Shown one piece after another: positions 9,339 through 18,158 of a stretch of 64,000 bases of DNA (within the stretch, counting starts at the first letter, position 1; the number at the start of each line of letters is the position of its first letter). The stretch covers positions 186,001 to 250,000 of the forward strand of contig NZ_VCQU01000010.1 in NCBI RefSeq assembly GCF_012932915.1. Reading direction: 5' to 3'. The DNA comes from Antrihabitans stalactiti. GTDB lineage: Bacteria > Actinomycetota > Actinomycetes > Mycobacteriales > Mycobacteriaceae. The translations under genes were made by a program, and so were the position numbers. The notes beneath the pieces are model-generated. The model ran no database searches and was not told the DNA's origin. It worked only from the letters and a program-made list of their open reading frames with translations.

Positions 9339-10484
9339 ATGTTCAGGACGCTATTCGACGATGATCATAAGGCTTTCGAAGGTTCAGTACGTTCATTTCT
9401 CGAACGTTATATCGAACCACGGCATGAAAAAATCGTCGAGCAACGATTCATCGATCGAGATATTTGGCTCGAAGCTGGAAAAGCAGATTTCCTCGGATTG
9501 GAGGTGCCGGAGGAGTACGGGGGAAGTGAGGCGTCGGACTACCGCTTCAATACGGTTCTCACCGAGCAACTCGCCAGATCGACTGCAGCGCTTGCGTCGT
9601 CGTTCAGTATTCACTATGACGTCGTGGCACCGTACTTGGTGGATCTAGGCACCGCTGAGCAAAAGCAACGGTGGCTTCCGAAATTCTGTTCGGGAGAATT
9701 GCTCACCGCCATAGCAATGACCGAGCCTTCAGGTGGATCGGATCTTGCGGCACTGAGGACAACAGCGAAACCGGACGGTTCCGACTGGATATTGAACGGC
9801 GCCAAGACCTTCATCACCAATGGCTTCAACGCCGACCTCGTTGTTGTCGCTGCATCGACGTCGCCGGAAAGAGGCGCCAAAGGAATAACCCTGTTCGGCG
9901 TCGAGGCGGGAACGCCAGGTTTCGAACGTGGCCGCAAGCTAGATAAGGTCGGCCAGCCCGAAGCGGACACCGCCGAACTCTTCTTCACCGACGTCCGCAT
10001 ACCAGCGGCCAACGTGATAGGCGAGATTGATCGCGGTTTCATACACATGATGTCGATGTTGCCCCAGGAACGCATCGGCGCAGCAGTATCCAATCTCGCG
10101 CATGCGCGCCAGATTTTCGAGGAAACACTCGATTACGTAAGTCAGCGACGAGCCTTCGGCCAACCGATCGGGTCATTTCAGTACAACAAGTTCACTCTCG
10201 CTGAACTTACAACCACCATCGACGTCACCCAAAGTTACGTCGACGCCGCGGTACAGGCGCACAGAGTCGGTGAACTCACGGCGGTCGACGCCGCGAAAGC
10301 GAAATGGTGGACGGCGGAAATACAAAACAAAATTCTGGACACCTGCCTACAACTGCATGGCGGCTACGGATATATGAACGAGTACCGAGTTGCACAGGCA
10401 TGGAAAGACGCCCGGGTCACCAAGATCTGGGCCGGATCCAACGAAATCATGAAAGAGATCATCGGCCGCGACCTCGGTCTCTGA
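9339..10484 (+). CDS. Acyl-CoA dehydrogenase (LCAD/isovaleryl-type active site)
   Basis: A 381-residue ACAD of standard length. It has AMTEPSGGSDLAAL and FITNGFNADL (flavin/substrate loops), QRRAFGQPIGSFQ, LQLHGGYGYMNEY and IWAGSNEIMKEIIGRD. The position holding the catalytic Glu in medium-chain enzymes is Ala here (IWAG), whereas LPQERIG supplies Glu244 at the place used by long-chain and isovaleryl-CoA dehydrogenases; this is a family-based reading. ATG 9339 is preferred over a same-frame ATG at 9315 because it matches the family N-terminus and follows a weak GGATTGGA. Third positions look less GC-rich than in pntB, possibly a different origin. Confidence 0.9.
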   Translation: MFRTLFDDDHKAFEGSVRSFLERYIEPRHEKIVEQRFIDRDIWLEAGKADFLGLEVPEEYGGSEASDYRFNTVLTEQLARSTAALASSFSIHYDVVAPYLVDLGTAEQKQRWLPKFCSGELLTAIAMTEPSGGSDLAALRTTAKPDGSDWILNGAKTFITNGFNADLVVVAASTSPERGAKGITLFGVEAGTPGFERGRKLDKVGQPEADTAELFFTDVRIPAANVIGEIDRGFIHMMSMLPQERIGAAVSNLAHARQIFEETLDYVSQRRAFGQPIGSFQYNKFTLAELTTTIDVTQSYVDAAVQAHRVGELTAVDAAKAKWWTAEIQNKILDTCLQLHGGYGYMNEYRVAQAWKDARVTKIWAGSNEIMKEIIGRDLGL

Positions 10485-10649
10485 CGTCACGGAACTGTTT
10501 CTGGGGGAGCGAGTCCGGGAACTTGGCGGGTTTGTACATGTAGTCGACGTCAAGTGCATGCGAGCGTGGAGTCACACCTTCTACAGGGGTGAGTTCTGGT
10601 TTTGACGGTAAAGAAAACGCTCTACCGGACGAGGAAGGTTAGGCACCAC

Positions 10650-12437
10650 ATGCAGGCCACCAGCACCACCACTACTGCTGCCGCTGACGAGGCGTTCGAT
10701 CGTGCGCTGCACGCGCAGACAGTGTGTGAGGCTTTCCAGATCACCGCGTCCGCCCGGGCGGAGCAGGTTGCTGTACGGACTCCCGATGGCAGCGTGTCGC
10801 TGACCTACGGCGCCCTCGCCGAGCGGGTGCGGCGGGTCGCGGCTGGTCTCGCGGCGCTGGGCGTCGAGCGCGGGGACACAGTGGGCATCATGCTCACGAA
10901 CCGGCCGGAGTTCCACATTGTGGACCTTGCTGTCATGCACTTGGGTGCCGTCGCGTTCTCCGTCTACAACACGTCGGCGCAGGGGCAGATCGAGTACGTC
11001 TTCGCCGATGCCGGCAACAGAATCGTCATCACCGAACGGGCGTTCCTCGAGCGCCTCACGGCTGTGCGCGAGGCCGGAACGCCGATCGATCGCATCGTGG
11101 TTGTCGACGGCGAGTCGGACGGCGTACTCAGCCTCGATCAGGTGGAGACGCTCGGCGACGCACAGTTCGACTTCGAGGCAACCTGGTCGGCAGTCGCGCC
11201 CGACGACCTCCTCACGTTGATCTACACCTCCGGCACGACCGGCTCACCCAAGGGTGTGGAACTCGAGCACGGCAACATGATGAGCAAGATCCGCGGCCTA
11301 CAGCAGGCGTTGCCCGTCACGCCGGGCGGCCGCACTGTCTCGTTCCTGCCCGCGGCGCATATCGGTGATCGTTGGAGCGGACACTATTCGCCGCTGGGGG
11401 TCTGGGGCTTCACCGTCACGTCGTGTGCGGACCCGCGCAACGTGATGGAGGTCGTGCAGCAGGTTCGCCCGACGGTGTTCCTGCCAGTGCCGCGCATGTG
11501 GGAGAAGGCGAAGGCGGGCCTGGAGGCAGAGATCGCAACGGAGCCCGGCGCCCGCGGCACGCTGATGCGCTGGGCAATCGACACCGGGATGAAGAACTTC
11601 CGCGCCGTACAGGCGGGCCAGCCCGCGAGCCCGATTCGTCAGCTACAGGCAAAGGTCGCCAAGGCGTTCGTCGGCTCGAAGATCCGCCGCAAGCTCGGAG
11701 TGGAGCAGGCCGAGTGGTTCCTCACCGGAGCGGCGCCCACGCCTCGCGACGTGTTCGAGTTCTTCGCGGCCGCGGGGATCCCAATCTGCGAGATCTGGGC
11801 CATGAGTGAGACGTCTTGCGTCATGACCGTCAACCCGCAAGACCGCATACGAGTGGGCACGGTGGGACTACCGATCCCAGGCCTAGAGGTCAAGATAGCT
11901 GACGACGGAGAGTTGCTCGTGCGTGGCGCGACGGTCATGAGGGGCTATCGCAACAAGCCCGAACAGACCGCCGAGGCAATCGATTCCGCGGGGTGGCTGC
12001 ATACCGGTGACATCGGGACGATCGATGACGAGGGTTACGTGCGGCTGGTCGACCGCAAGAAGGAGATCATCATCAACTCGGCCGGCAAGAACATGTCACC
12101 GGCCAACATCGAGACCTGGCTGAAGTCTTCCAGCCCCTTGATTGGCCAGGCGGTGTGTATCGGCGATGGCCGACCGTACAACGTTGCGCTGATTACGCTC
12201 GATCCCGATGGCGCCGCCGGGAGGTCGGTGGACGACCCCGTCACGATCGACGAGGTCGCGGCCGGTGTGGAACGTGCGAACGCTCAGCTGTCACGCGTCG
12301 AGCAGATCAAGAAGTTCAAGGTAGTCGCCGAGGAGTGGCTGCCGGGGAGCGAGGTACTCACGCCCACGATGAAGGTCAAGCGCAGGAGCATCGACGTCAA
12401 GTACGCCGAGGAGATCGCGGAGCTCTACGCCCAGTAG
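10650..12437 (+). CDS. Long-chain acyl-CoA synthetase (FadD15-type)
   Basis: A 595-residue AMP-forming acyl-CoA ligase of the eukaryote-like long-chain class. The ATP loop is IYTSGTTGSPKGVELEH, the A-domain hinge GWLHTGDIGTIDDEG, and VDRKKEIIINSAGKNMSP is typical of FadD15/ACSL relatives. It activates fatty acids to acyl-CoA through an acyl-adenylate. ATG 10650 is chosen because AGGAAGG lies 11 bases upstream; an in-frame ATG at 10602 would add 16 residues without homology support. It is followed on the same strand by a TetR regulator. Confidence 0.92.
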   Translation: MQATSTTTTAAADEAFDRALHAQTVCEAFQITASARAEQVAVRTPDGSVSLTYGALAERVRRVAAGLAALGVERGDTVGIMLTNRPEFHIVDLAVMHLGAVAFSVYNTSAQGQIEYVFADAGNRIVITERAFLERLTAVREAGTPIDRIVVVDGESDGVLSLDQVETLGDAQFDFEATWSAVAPDDLLTLIYTSGTTGSPKGVELEHGNMMSKIRGLQQALPVTPGGRTVSFLPAAHIGDRWSGHYSPLGVWGFTVTSCADPRNVMEVVQQVRPTVFLPVPRMWEKAKAGLEAEIATEPGARGTLMRWAIDTGMKNFRAVQAGQPASPIRQLQAKVAKAFVGSKIRRKLGVEQAEWFLTGAAPTPRDVFEFFAAAGIPICEIWAMSETSCVMTVNPQDRIRVGTVGLPIPGLEVKIADDGELLVRGATVMRGYRNKPEQTAEAIDSAGWLHTGDIGTIDDEGYVRLVDRKKEIIINSAGKNMSPANIETWLKSSSPLIGQAVCIGDGRPYNVALITLDPDGAAGRSVDDPVTIDEVAAGVERANAQLSRVEQIKKFKVVAEEWLPGSEVLTPTMKVKRRSIDVKYAEEIAELYAQ

Positions 12438-12514
12438 CCACAGCCATGGCAGACGAGTCGACACCGACCGGCATCGGCCACGTCACGCACAGTCGAGTGA
12501 GAAGATGGCGGACC

Positions 12515-13126
12515 ATGACGGAGACCAGAGAGGTGGCGGCTACCTCGCGAGCAGAGGCGACCCGGGCCCGCCTGATGGTGGCTGCGATCGCCGCCTTCGC
12601 GGAGAAAGGTTTCCACGGCACGACGACCCGCGACATCGCCGCCGCGGCCGGTATGAGCCCAGCCGCGCTCTATGTGCACCACCGGTCGAAAGAGGAGTTG
12701 CTGTACATGATCTCTCGCGCCGGTCATGAGCGGACGCTCACACTGGTGCGGAATGCCATCGCGGTCGGCGGCACCCCGGCCGAGAAATTGCGCCGCGTGG
12801 TCCACGATTTTGCGGTCCATCACGCGGAGCGGCATACGGAGTCGCGGATCGTCAACTACGAGCTCGCAGCGCTCAGCCCTGTACACCTCGTGGAGATCCG
12901 CAAAATCAGGAGGGAGATCGACGCCGAAGTCCGCGAACTGGTCGAGTCCGGTGTCGCGAGCGGTGATTTCGAAACGCCGCACGCCCGCGTGTCCTCCGTC
13001 GCCCTGCTCTCGCTCGGCATCGACCTGGCTCGCTGGTATCGCGAGGAGGGTGCGTGGAAGCCTAAAGACATTGCCGACCGGTACGCAGACATGGCCCTGC
13101 GGATCGTCGGCGCCCAGCATCTCTAA
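12515..13126 (+). CDS. TetR family transcriptional regulator
   Basis: A 203-residue TetR protein. The N-terminal HTH reads FAEKGFHGTTTRDIAAAAGMSPAALYVHHRSKEELLY. The C-terminal half is helical and resembles that of the TetR protein at 37751-38404, including LSLGIDLARWY near the end, so the two are paralogs. ATG 12515 gives the usual length; an upstream ATG at 12446 in the same frame would add 23 residues. Likely a ligand- or acyl-CoA-responsive repressor of the neighbouring fad genes, which is inference. I found no convincing palindrome next to this gene. Confidence 0.87.
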   Translation: MTETREVAATSRAEATRARLMVAAIAAFAEKGFHGTTTRDIAAAAGMSPAALYVHHRSKEELLYMISRAGHERTLTLVRNAIAVGGTPAEKLRRVVHDFAVHHAERHTESRIVNYELAALSPVHLVEIRKIRREIDAEVRELVESGVASGDFETPHARVSSVALLSLGIDLARWYREEGAWKPKDIADRYADMALRIVGAQHL

Positions 13127-13346
13127 CTTCAACGCGCGTTCGAAGCCAAGGTCGTGCTGCCTTGTTCGACCCGGAATCGTTGACCGCGTCAGAGTCGGGT
13201 CGCCACGGGGGACGCGCTCGCGGCGAGTACTGTGAAGGCCACGTCAGCCTGGTCTGCCACGTCAGTGAGCCGCGTTGTCGACGCGACAATACGCGGGGAA
13301 CGTGACCGGCCTGGCCGTTGCTGAGACTGTGCGAGTGGAGTGGGTC

Positions 13347-15701
13347 ATGGCAGTACGGTCTGAGAAGAGACCGTCCGGTGTTCCAGCAGAGATGACCAGT
13401 TTCGTCGGCCGCCGGACGGAGGCTGCCGAGGTACGGACACTCCTATCGGCTGCGCGGCTGGTGAGTCTCGTCGGCGTAGGTGGCGTCGGTAAGACACGGC
13501 TAGCGCTGCGGGTGGCAAGCGACGTCCGCCGCGCCTTCGCAGACGGGGTCTGCCTGGTCGAACTGGCAGCCTTGAAGGATGCAGCACTATTGCCGCACAC
13601 CGTGTTGAATTCACTCGAGTTGCTGGAGCAATCCACGAGGCCTCCCACAACCGTCCTGTCGGACTATCTACGCGGTCGGCAGATGCTCCTGATCATCGAC
13701 AATTGCGAGCACTTGCTGCAGGCTGTCGCCGACCTCACTGACCTTCTACTCAAGATGGCACCGGAACTGAAGATTCTCATTACCAGCCGGCAAGCCCTCC
13801 GGATCACCGGCGAGCACATTTATCTTGTCCCGCCTCTCCCAATCCCAGACCCGAAAGCTCCGTATACACCCGGCACGGCTACCGGCTCTCCCGCAGTTTC
13901 TCTTTTCGCGGACCGAGCCTCGTCGGTAGTGCCCGGTTTCACCATCAATCCCGCCAACGAAGCGGCGGTCATTCGCCTTTGTCACAGGCTGGAAGGCATC
14001 CCGCTCGCAATAGAGCTGGCCGCGGTCAGGCTGCGCGTGCTGGACGTCTCAGACCTTGCCAACCGGCTCGACAGCAGGTTCGAGTTACTTCTTGCTGGGA
14101 GCAGGAGTGCACCGAAACGGCACCAGACCTTGAAAGCACTGATCGACTGGAGCTACGACCTCTGTACCGCGCGCGAGCAGGAATTGTGGGCGCGTGCGGC
14201 AGTCTTCGCAAACGGCTTCGGGCTCCCTGCCCTCGAAGCCGTCTGTGCCGACGAACAAATTCCCTTCGAGACCGTCCTCGACACGGTTGCCGACTTGACC
14301 GAAAAGTCGATCTTCGTGCGCGAGGAGCATGGGGGACGCGTCCGTTTCCGCATGCTCGAGACCATTCGGGAGTACGGGCACGCTCGGTTGCGTGAGAGCG
14401 GATCCGAACCGGTGTTTCGCCGCCGTCATAGAGACTGGTGCCTCCAACTGGTGGAGCACGCCGCCGCCGAATGGTTCGGCCCGCGGCAGGAGGACTGGGC
14501 GAGTGTTCTTCAGCACGAGCACGCGAACCTGCGTGGCGCACTCGAATACTCCCTCACGGAGGCAGGCGAGAGCGTCGTCGCCCTTCGTTTAGCTAGCCTT
14601 CCTTGGTTCATGTGGATCGCTCTCGGATTCATGACCGAGGGTCGGCACTGGATCGAACGAGCCCTCGACGCAGACAAGACGCCCAGCCATGACCGTGCCT
14701 GGGCCTTGGCAACCTGCGGTTACATCGCAACCCTCCAGGGGGATACGGAAGCCAAAGCGCTTCTAGGGGAGGCTCATCGGCTTGCGGTCGAACTTGATGA
14801 CGATGCCGCTCGCGCCTACGCGAAGCACTTGCTCGGAATGCAGGGCAACTTCACTGGCGATCTCGCAGCCGGGATTCCACTTTTCATCGAAGCCCTGGAA
14901 GGCTACGCCGCCGTCGACGTATCCCAGGACTACCCCAACTCAGTTCGCATTCCACTTGCTCTCACGTACCTGCTGTTGGGCGAGTTGGACAAGGCCTCGG
15001 CCGTGGTCGACGAACTCGATCGGCTGTGCGACGGGGCAGGCGAACGCTGGCTCCGCTCGTATGCGAAATGTGTCCGCGCCTTCCTCGACTTACTGAGTGG
15101 CCGACAAACGCAAGCAGAGATCCTTCTGCTTGATGCACTGAGAAGCCGGCAGCCCTTCCACGACAACTTCTTTCGTGCGATGGCGTTGGACTTCCTTGGC
15201 TGGGTCACCGTTGCGAAGGGTGACTGCACACGCGCAGCGGTGATTCTGGGCGTCGCCAATACTCACTGGGAGACTGTCGGTGCGCCGTTGTTCGGATCAA
15301 TCCAACTCCAGGCCGGGCGCCGACAATTCGAGGCCACCGCCAGAAAGGCGATCGGTAACGACGCGTTCGACAGTGCGTTCAATCGCGGACGCGAACTAGA
15401 CGGAAACGCTGCGATGGCATTCGCCTTGCGCGAACCCCTCGGCGAGCGGCAACAGGCCGGCGCGGGCCGTTCCGAACCGGCGCCAGACCCCAACGCGCTT
15501 ACCCGGCGCCAGCGTGAGGTCGCCGAACTGGTGACGGACGGATTGACAAACGGTGAGATCGCCGCACGGCTCTTCATTTCGCCGCGCACCGCCGAAGGAC
15601 ATGTGGAACACATCCTGACCAAGCTGGGCTTCACGTCCCGTGCGCAGATCGTGAGCTGGTTGGCACCGCAGCGTTTCGCATCGACCAACGACGCCCACTG
15701 A
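13347..15701 (+). CDS. ATPase-LuxR transcriptional regulator (copy A)
   Basis: A 784-residue signal-transducing ATPase with a C-terminal DNA-binding domain. An NB-ARC/AAA-like ATPase follows a short N-terminus: FVGRR, the Walker A GVGGVGKTRLALRVA near residues 43-55, and the Walker B LLIIDNCEHLL. The middle is a helical TPR-like region. The last 70 residues hold a LuxR HTH beginning LTRRQREVAELVTDGLTNG. ATG 13347 has GGAG at 13337-13340; a longer in-frame start at 13275 lacks an RBS. It is followed by an AraC gene and has a full-length paralog at 18091-20418. Signal and targets are unknown. Confidence 0.9.
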   Translation: MAVRSEKRPSGVPAEMTSFVGRRTEAAEVRTLLSAARLVSLVGVGGVGKTRLALRVASDVRRAFADGVCLVELAALKDAALLPHTVLNSLELLEQSTRPPTTVLSDYLRGRQMLLIIDNCEHLLQAVADLTDLLLKMAPELKILITSRQALRITGEHIYLVPPLPIPDPKAPYTPGTATGSPAVSLFADRASSVVPGFTINPANEAAVIRLCHRLEGIPLAIELAAVRLRVLDVSDLANRLDSRFELLLAGSRSAPKRHQTLKALIDWSYDLCTAREQELWARAAVFANGFGLPALEAVCADEQIPFETVLDTVADLTEKSIFVREEHGGRVRFRMLETIREYGHARLRESGSEPVFRRRHRDWCLQLVEHAAAEWFGPRQEDWASVLQHEHANLRGALEYSLTEAGESVVALRLASLPWFMWIALGFMTEGRHWIERALDADKTPSHDRAWALATCGYIATLQGDTEAKALLGEAHRLAVELDDDAARAYAKHLLGMQGNFTGDLAAGIPLFIEALEGYAAVDVSQDYPNSVRIPLALTYLLLGELDKASAVVDELDRLCDGAGERWLRSYAKCVRAFLDLLSGRQTQAEILLLDALRSRQPFHDNFFRAMALDFLGWVTVAKGDCTRAAVILGVANTHWETVGAPLFGSIQLQAGRRQFEATARKAIGNDAFDSAFNRGRELDGNAAMAFALREPLGERQQAGAGRSEPAPDPNALTRRQREVAELVTDGLTNGEIAARLFISPRTAEGHVEHILTKLGFTSRAQIVSWLAPQRFASTNDAH

Positions 15702-15745
15702 CCCTGACCGCTCAAGGGGTCCGTGAGTGGGTGATGCGTGTGGGC

Positions 15746-15768
15746 CCCGAACAGGTACCTACAGACGT
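15746..15768 (+). promoter_or_regulatory. Conserved 23-bp motif upstream of AraC gene A
   Basis: The block CCCGAACAGGTA followed by CTACAGACGT lies about 100 bp upstream of the AraC gene at 15869. A block with 17 of 23 identical bases is at 20473-20495, in the same relative position before the paralogous AraC gene. Conservation in otherwise diverged intergenic DNA suggests a shared regulator-binding or promoter element. Function is inference. Confidence 0.4.
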
Positions 15769-15868
15769 ATATACCCGCGTGCGTCGCAGCAAGCGCAGCG
15801 TCATGCTCGACCCAGAGCGCATTGTGATTCGGCCCACGCATCTGCCCGTTGAATAAAGGAGCACCTTC

Positions 15869-16927
15869 ATGCCCGCTATGGCAGCTGTTCGACCCGAAGG
15901 AGTGGCTACAACCTTGACGGCGTTGTACTCCGTCGACCAGGCCGTCGGACGGCAGCAACTGTTGGACGAGCGCGAAGAGCTGTGGGAACAGGCAATGCGA
16001 GAACGGTTGTGCCCGATGGAGATCCGGCTCTCACGCGAGGACTGTGGGCCCGGGAAGGTGCAGTCGGCCGACCTGGCGGACCTGCTGTTGACGGACTGGG
16101 ACTGCCCGGCGATGGACGGATACCTGCCAAGAAATGCGAACGGAGAGCTGGACCGCGACGTCGTCGTGGTGATGGCGGGATACGGCGGTGAGGAACGTCA
16201 GTCGTTCGGCGGTACCGACACGCTATTCGGCCAGGGAGCGCTTCTCATCACAAGCGGTGAGGGGGTGGGCAGAGGCAGCTTCAGCGTGCGGCGGAGTCTG
16301 CGAAAGCGAACGCTGGTGCTTCCTGGTCCCGCTCTGAGGGCCGCGGGAAGCGGCCTCAAGATGCCCAAGTCACTCGCCCTGGGGCCAGATCGTCCCTTGG
16401 TCAACATCTTCCACACCTTCCTGGACCAGGTGTGGACCGGACTTCCCAACATGATTGCCGCTGAAAGAGAAGCGACACGGACGGCGGTGATCGCGCTGAT
16501 CGCGGGCATCATTCGATCGGAGGGGGTCGACGTCAACGACCAGTCCACTCTCCCGGCGCTCCGGGCGCAGTTGGATAAATCGATCGCAGAGCGACTGAGG
16601 CAAGGACCCATCCGCCTCGAAGATTTGGCGGCCGATCACTGTGTCTCTACCCGCACCATCTACCGGGCTTTCGCACTCACCGGTGACACCATGAAGTCGG
16701 TCGTCCGCGCGCAGCGGCTTGCCGCGGTACGCCAAGACCTGCTCGATACCAACCTGACGATCGAGAGGATCGCCCACCGTTGGCATTACTACGACGCGAG
16801 CCACCTCGGCCGAGAGTTTCGTGAGGTCTTCGGGCTCTCAGCCGGCGAGTACCGCCAGAGCTACGCCAGCGGCTCGGGCGGGTCGATCCGATCGACGATC
16901 GACCACTGCGCGCTCGGAGCGTCCTAG
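15869..16927 (+). CDS. AraC family transcriptional regulator (copy A)
   Basis: A 352-residue regulator with an N-terminal AraC-binding-like sensor region and a C-terminal double HTH (about residues 250-340): RLEDLAADHCVSTRTIYRAF, then LTIERIAHRWHYYDASHLGREF and FGLSAGEYR. ATG 15869 has AAAGGA about 8 bases upstream. It follows the ATPase-LuxR gene with the same orientation, 167 bp apart. The paralog at 20578-21465 also neighbours an ATPase-LuxR gene, so the two regulators probably evolved as a unit. Effector and targets cannot be told. Confidence 0.88.
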   Translation: MPAMAAVRPEGVATTLTALYSVDQAVGRQQLLDEREELWEQAMRERLCPMEIRLSREDCGPGKVQSADLADLLLTDWDCPAMDGYLPRNANGELDRDVVVVMAGYGGEERQSFGGTDTLFGQGALLITSGEGVGRGSFSVRRSLRKRTLVLPGPALRAAGSGLKMPKSLALGPDRPLVNIFHTFLDQVWTGLPNMIAAEREATRTAVIALIAGIIRSEGVDVNDQSTLPALRAQLDKSIAERLRQGPIRLEDLAADHCVSTRTIYRAFALTGDTMKSVVRAQRLAAVRQDLLDTNLTIERIAHRWHYYDASHLGREFREVFGLSAGEYRQSYASGSGGSIRSTIDHCALGAS

Positions 16928-17458
16928 CCACGCTGGGCAGGAGACTCGGGACGCGGTAGCGCCGTCGACAAGGCGGGCCGGGTCCAGGTCACCCAGATCA
17001 CGAACTGCTCGGGGCGGCCACTAGTTCCGCGTATGAATCAAGAACGCTGTCGACACAGACGGCCGACAGCACGCGCAAGCAGGCCTCGGCTCTACCGCCG
17101 CAGCGCGATGCGCGGAGCTCTTCTCGCCACCTGTCGGGGTGAGGAACGTATGTGGCGGGTCAGAGTCGTTCCGATCCTTCAGCAGCCGGTGTGCGGTCCG
17201 CCGTGTGCGCGGCAGTCGTCGAAAGACGGGCTTTCACTCGTTCGTCGCGGCGTGCGGCAGGGCTGTTGTTGGGTTGGCTAGCTAGATGCTCGGCCGTCGA
17301 CCGAGCGAAGTCTGCAGCTACTTGTTTTTGCGATGCACGTATACGGACCCGTGAATATACGGATGTGCCGGCGAGCCGACATTGCGAAGGTTGGTAGTGC
17401 AACCAACAGAAACGGCCGGGCCTCGAGTGGCATCGGTGATCGGAGGGCTAGGCCCGGC
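16928..17458. other. Intergenic stretch without a recognised gene
   Basis: About 530 bp after the AraC gene. Short open frames exist on both strands, but none has a family signature, a good ribosome binding site or a consistent codon pattern. I see no transposase remnant or strong hairpin here. Confidence 0.5.
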
Positions 17459-17671
17459 ATGAACGTCTTGATCGAAATGACCGCCCTGTCAATCAGCCGT
17501 TCCGCCAGCTGTGCTGACTCCGAGCAGCTTGCGGCGTGGTTCGAGGCGAAGGCGCGCCTTCACGAGCACCTGGCTGTCGAAAGCGCTGCCGACAGGGCAC
17601 GCGAAAGCGCGTTAGCCGTTGAGGCGCACGAACATTCATTGCGTTTGCTCCGCGGCCGCGCGATTGCGTGA
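17459..17671 (+). CDS. Small hypothetical protein
   Basis: A possible 70-residue protein, starting MNVLIEMTALS and ending LRLLRGRAIA, predicted soluble and mostly helical: an Ala/Glu/Arg-rich stretch (LAAWFEAKARLHEHLAVE) could form a coiled coil. GGAGGG lies about 10-15 bases upstream of ATG 17459. Third codon positions are fairly GC-rich, which supports coding, but no family is recognised. It stands alone between the AraC gene and the hairpin at 17750. Confidence 0.4.
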   Translation: MNVLIEMTALSISRSASCADSEQLAAWFEAKARLHEHLAVESAADRARESALAVEAHEHSLRLLRGRAIA

Positions 17672-17749
17672 ACGCGAAGGAAGCTGTCCGCTTCGCGATG
17701 ACGCGCCAATGTTGCTCAGCTCGGCGAAAACCGACGCTGACGCCAAGCT

Positions 17750-17786
17750 CGGTTCACCCCGGGTGTTCTATCTCCGGGGTGAACCG
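17750..17786. repeat. 13-bp stem hairpin, copy 1
   Basis: A perfect inverted repeat: CGGTTCACCCCGG at 17750-17762 and its complement at 17774-17786, around an 11-base loop. The same stem, loop length and neighbouring bases (AAGCT before, AGAGT after) recur at 24563-24599. No T-run follows, so a simple intrinsic terminator is not the best fit. It lies just before a gene remnant. Confidence 0.75.
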
Positions 17787-17810
17787 CCACCAAGAGTGTT
17801 CTTTGATTCG

Positions 17811-18158
17811 ATGGCGTCATACGTCGCCCGCGGGGTCGCGATGCCGGTGCGTGAGGATGTCGTAAGCGCGGTGACATCTGGGCGGTCACTCGACGGAAAT
17901 GTCAGTGAGAACGACAGCGCGGCAATCGGTTCGGCGTTCACCTCGGGCGTGCACGCTTCGCTCTGGATCATTGCTGCGGCATTCGGGGTGGGGGCGGTGG
18001 CGACGGTGGCGTTCGTACGCAACCGGCCACACACGGCAATAGGACCGACTTCGTCGGCGTCGACGCGTGTCGGCGATAGTCGACGCAGTTCTACCGATCT
18101 TGCGATTCCAGCGCGCGCTGTTGTGCCACCCAGGTCGCGATCTGAGTGCGGGAGTTGA
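17811..18158 (+). pseudogene. C-terminal remnant of an MFS (DHA2-type) transporter
   Basis: The frame from 17811 encodes REDVVSAVTSGRSLDG and then a hydrophobic helix (FTSGVHASLWIIAAAFGVGA) ending VRNRPH. This is the typical last periplasmic loop and last transmembrane helix of EmrB/QacA-type drug exporters. The remaining 13 helices are missing upstream, so only a remnant is left. The tail of the frame overlaps the end of the convergent LuxR gene and is probably random. Identity rests on pattern only. Confidence 0.45.

Noticed and set aside
10540-10560. Operator at TACATGTA before the acyl-CoA ligase
   Set aside because: An 8-bp palindrome is expected by chance; no second half-site or conserved copy.
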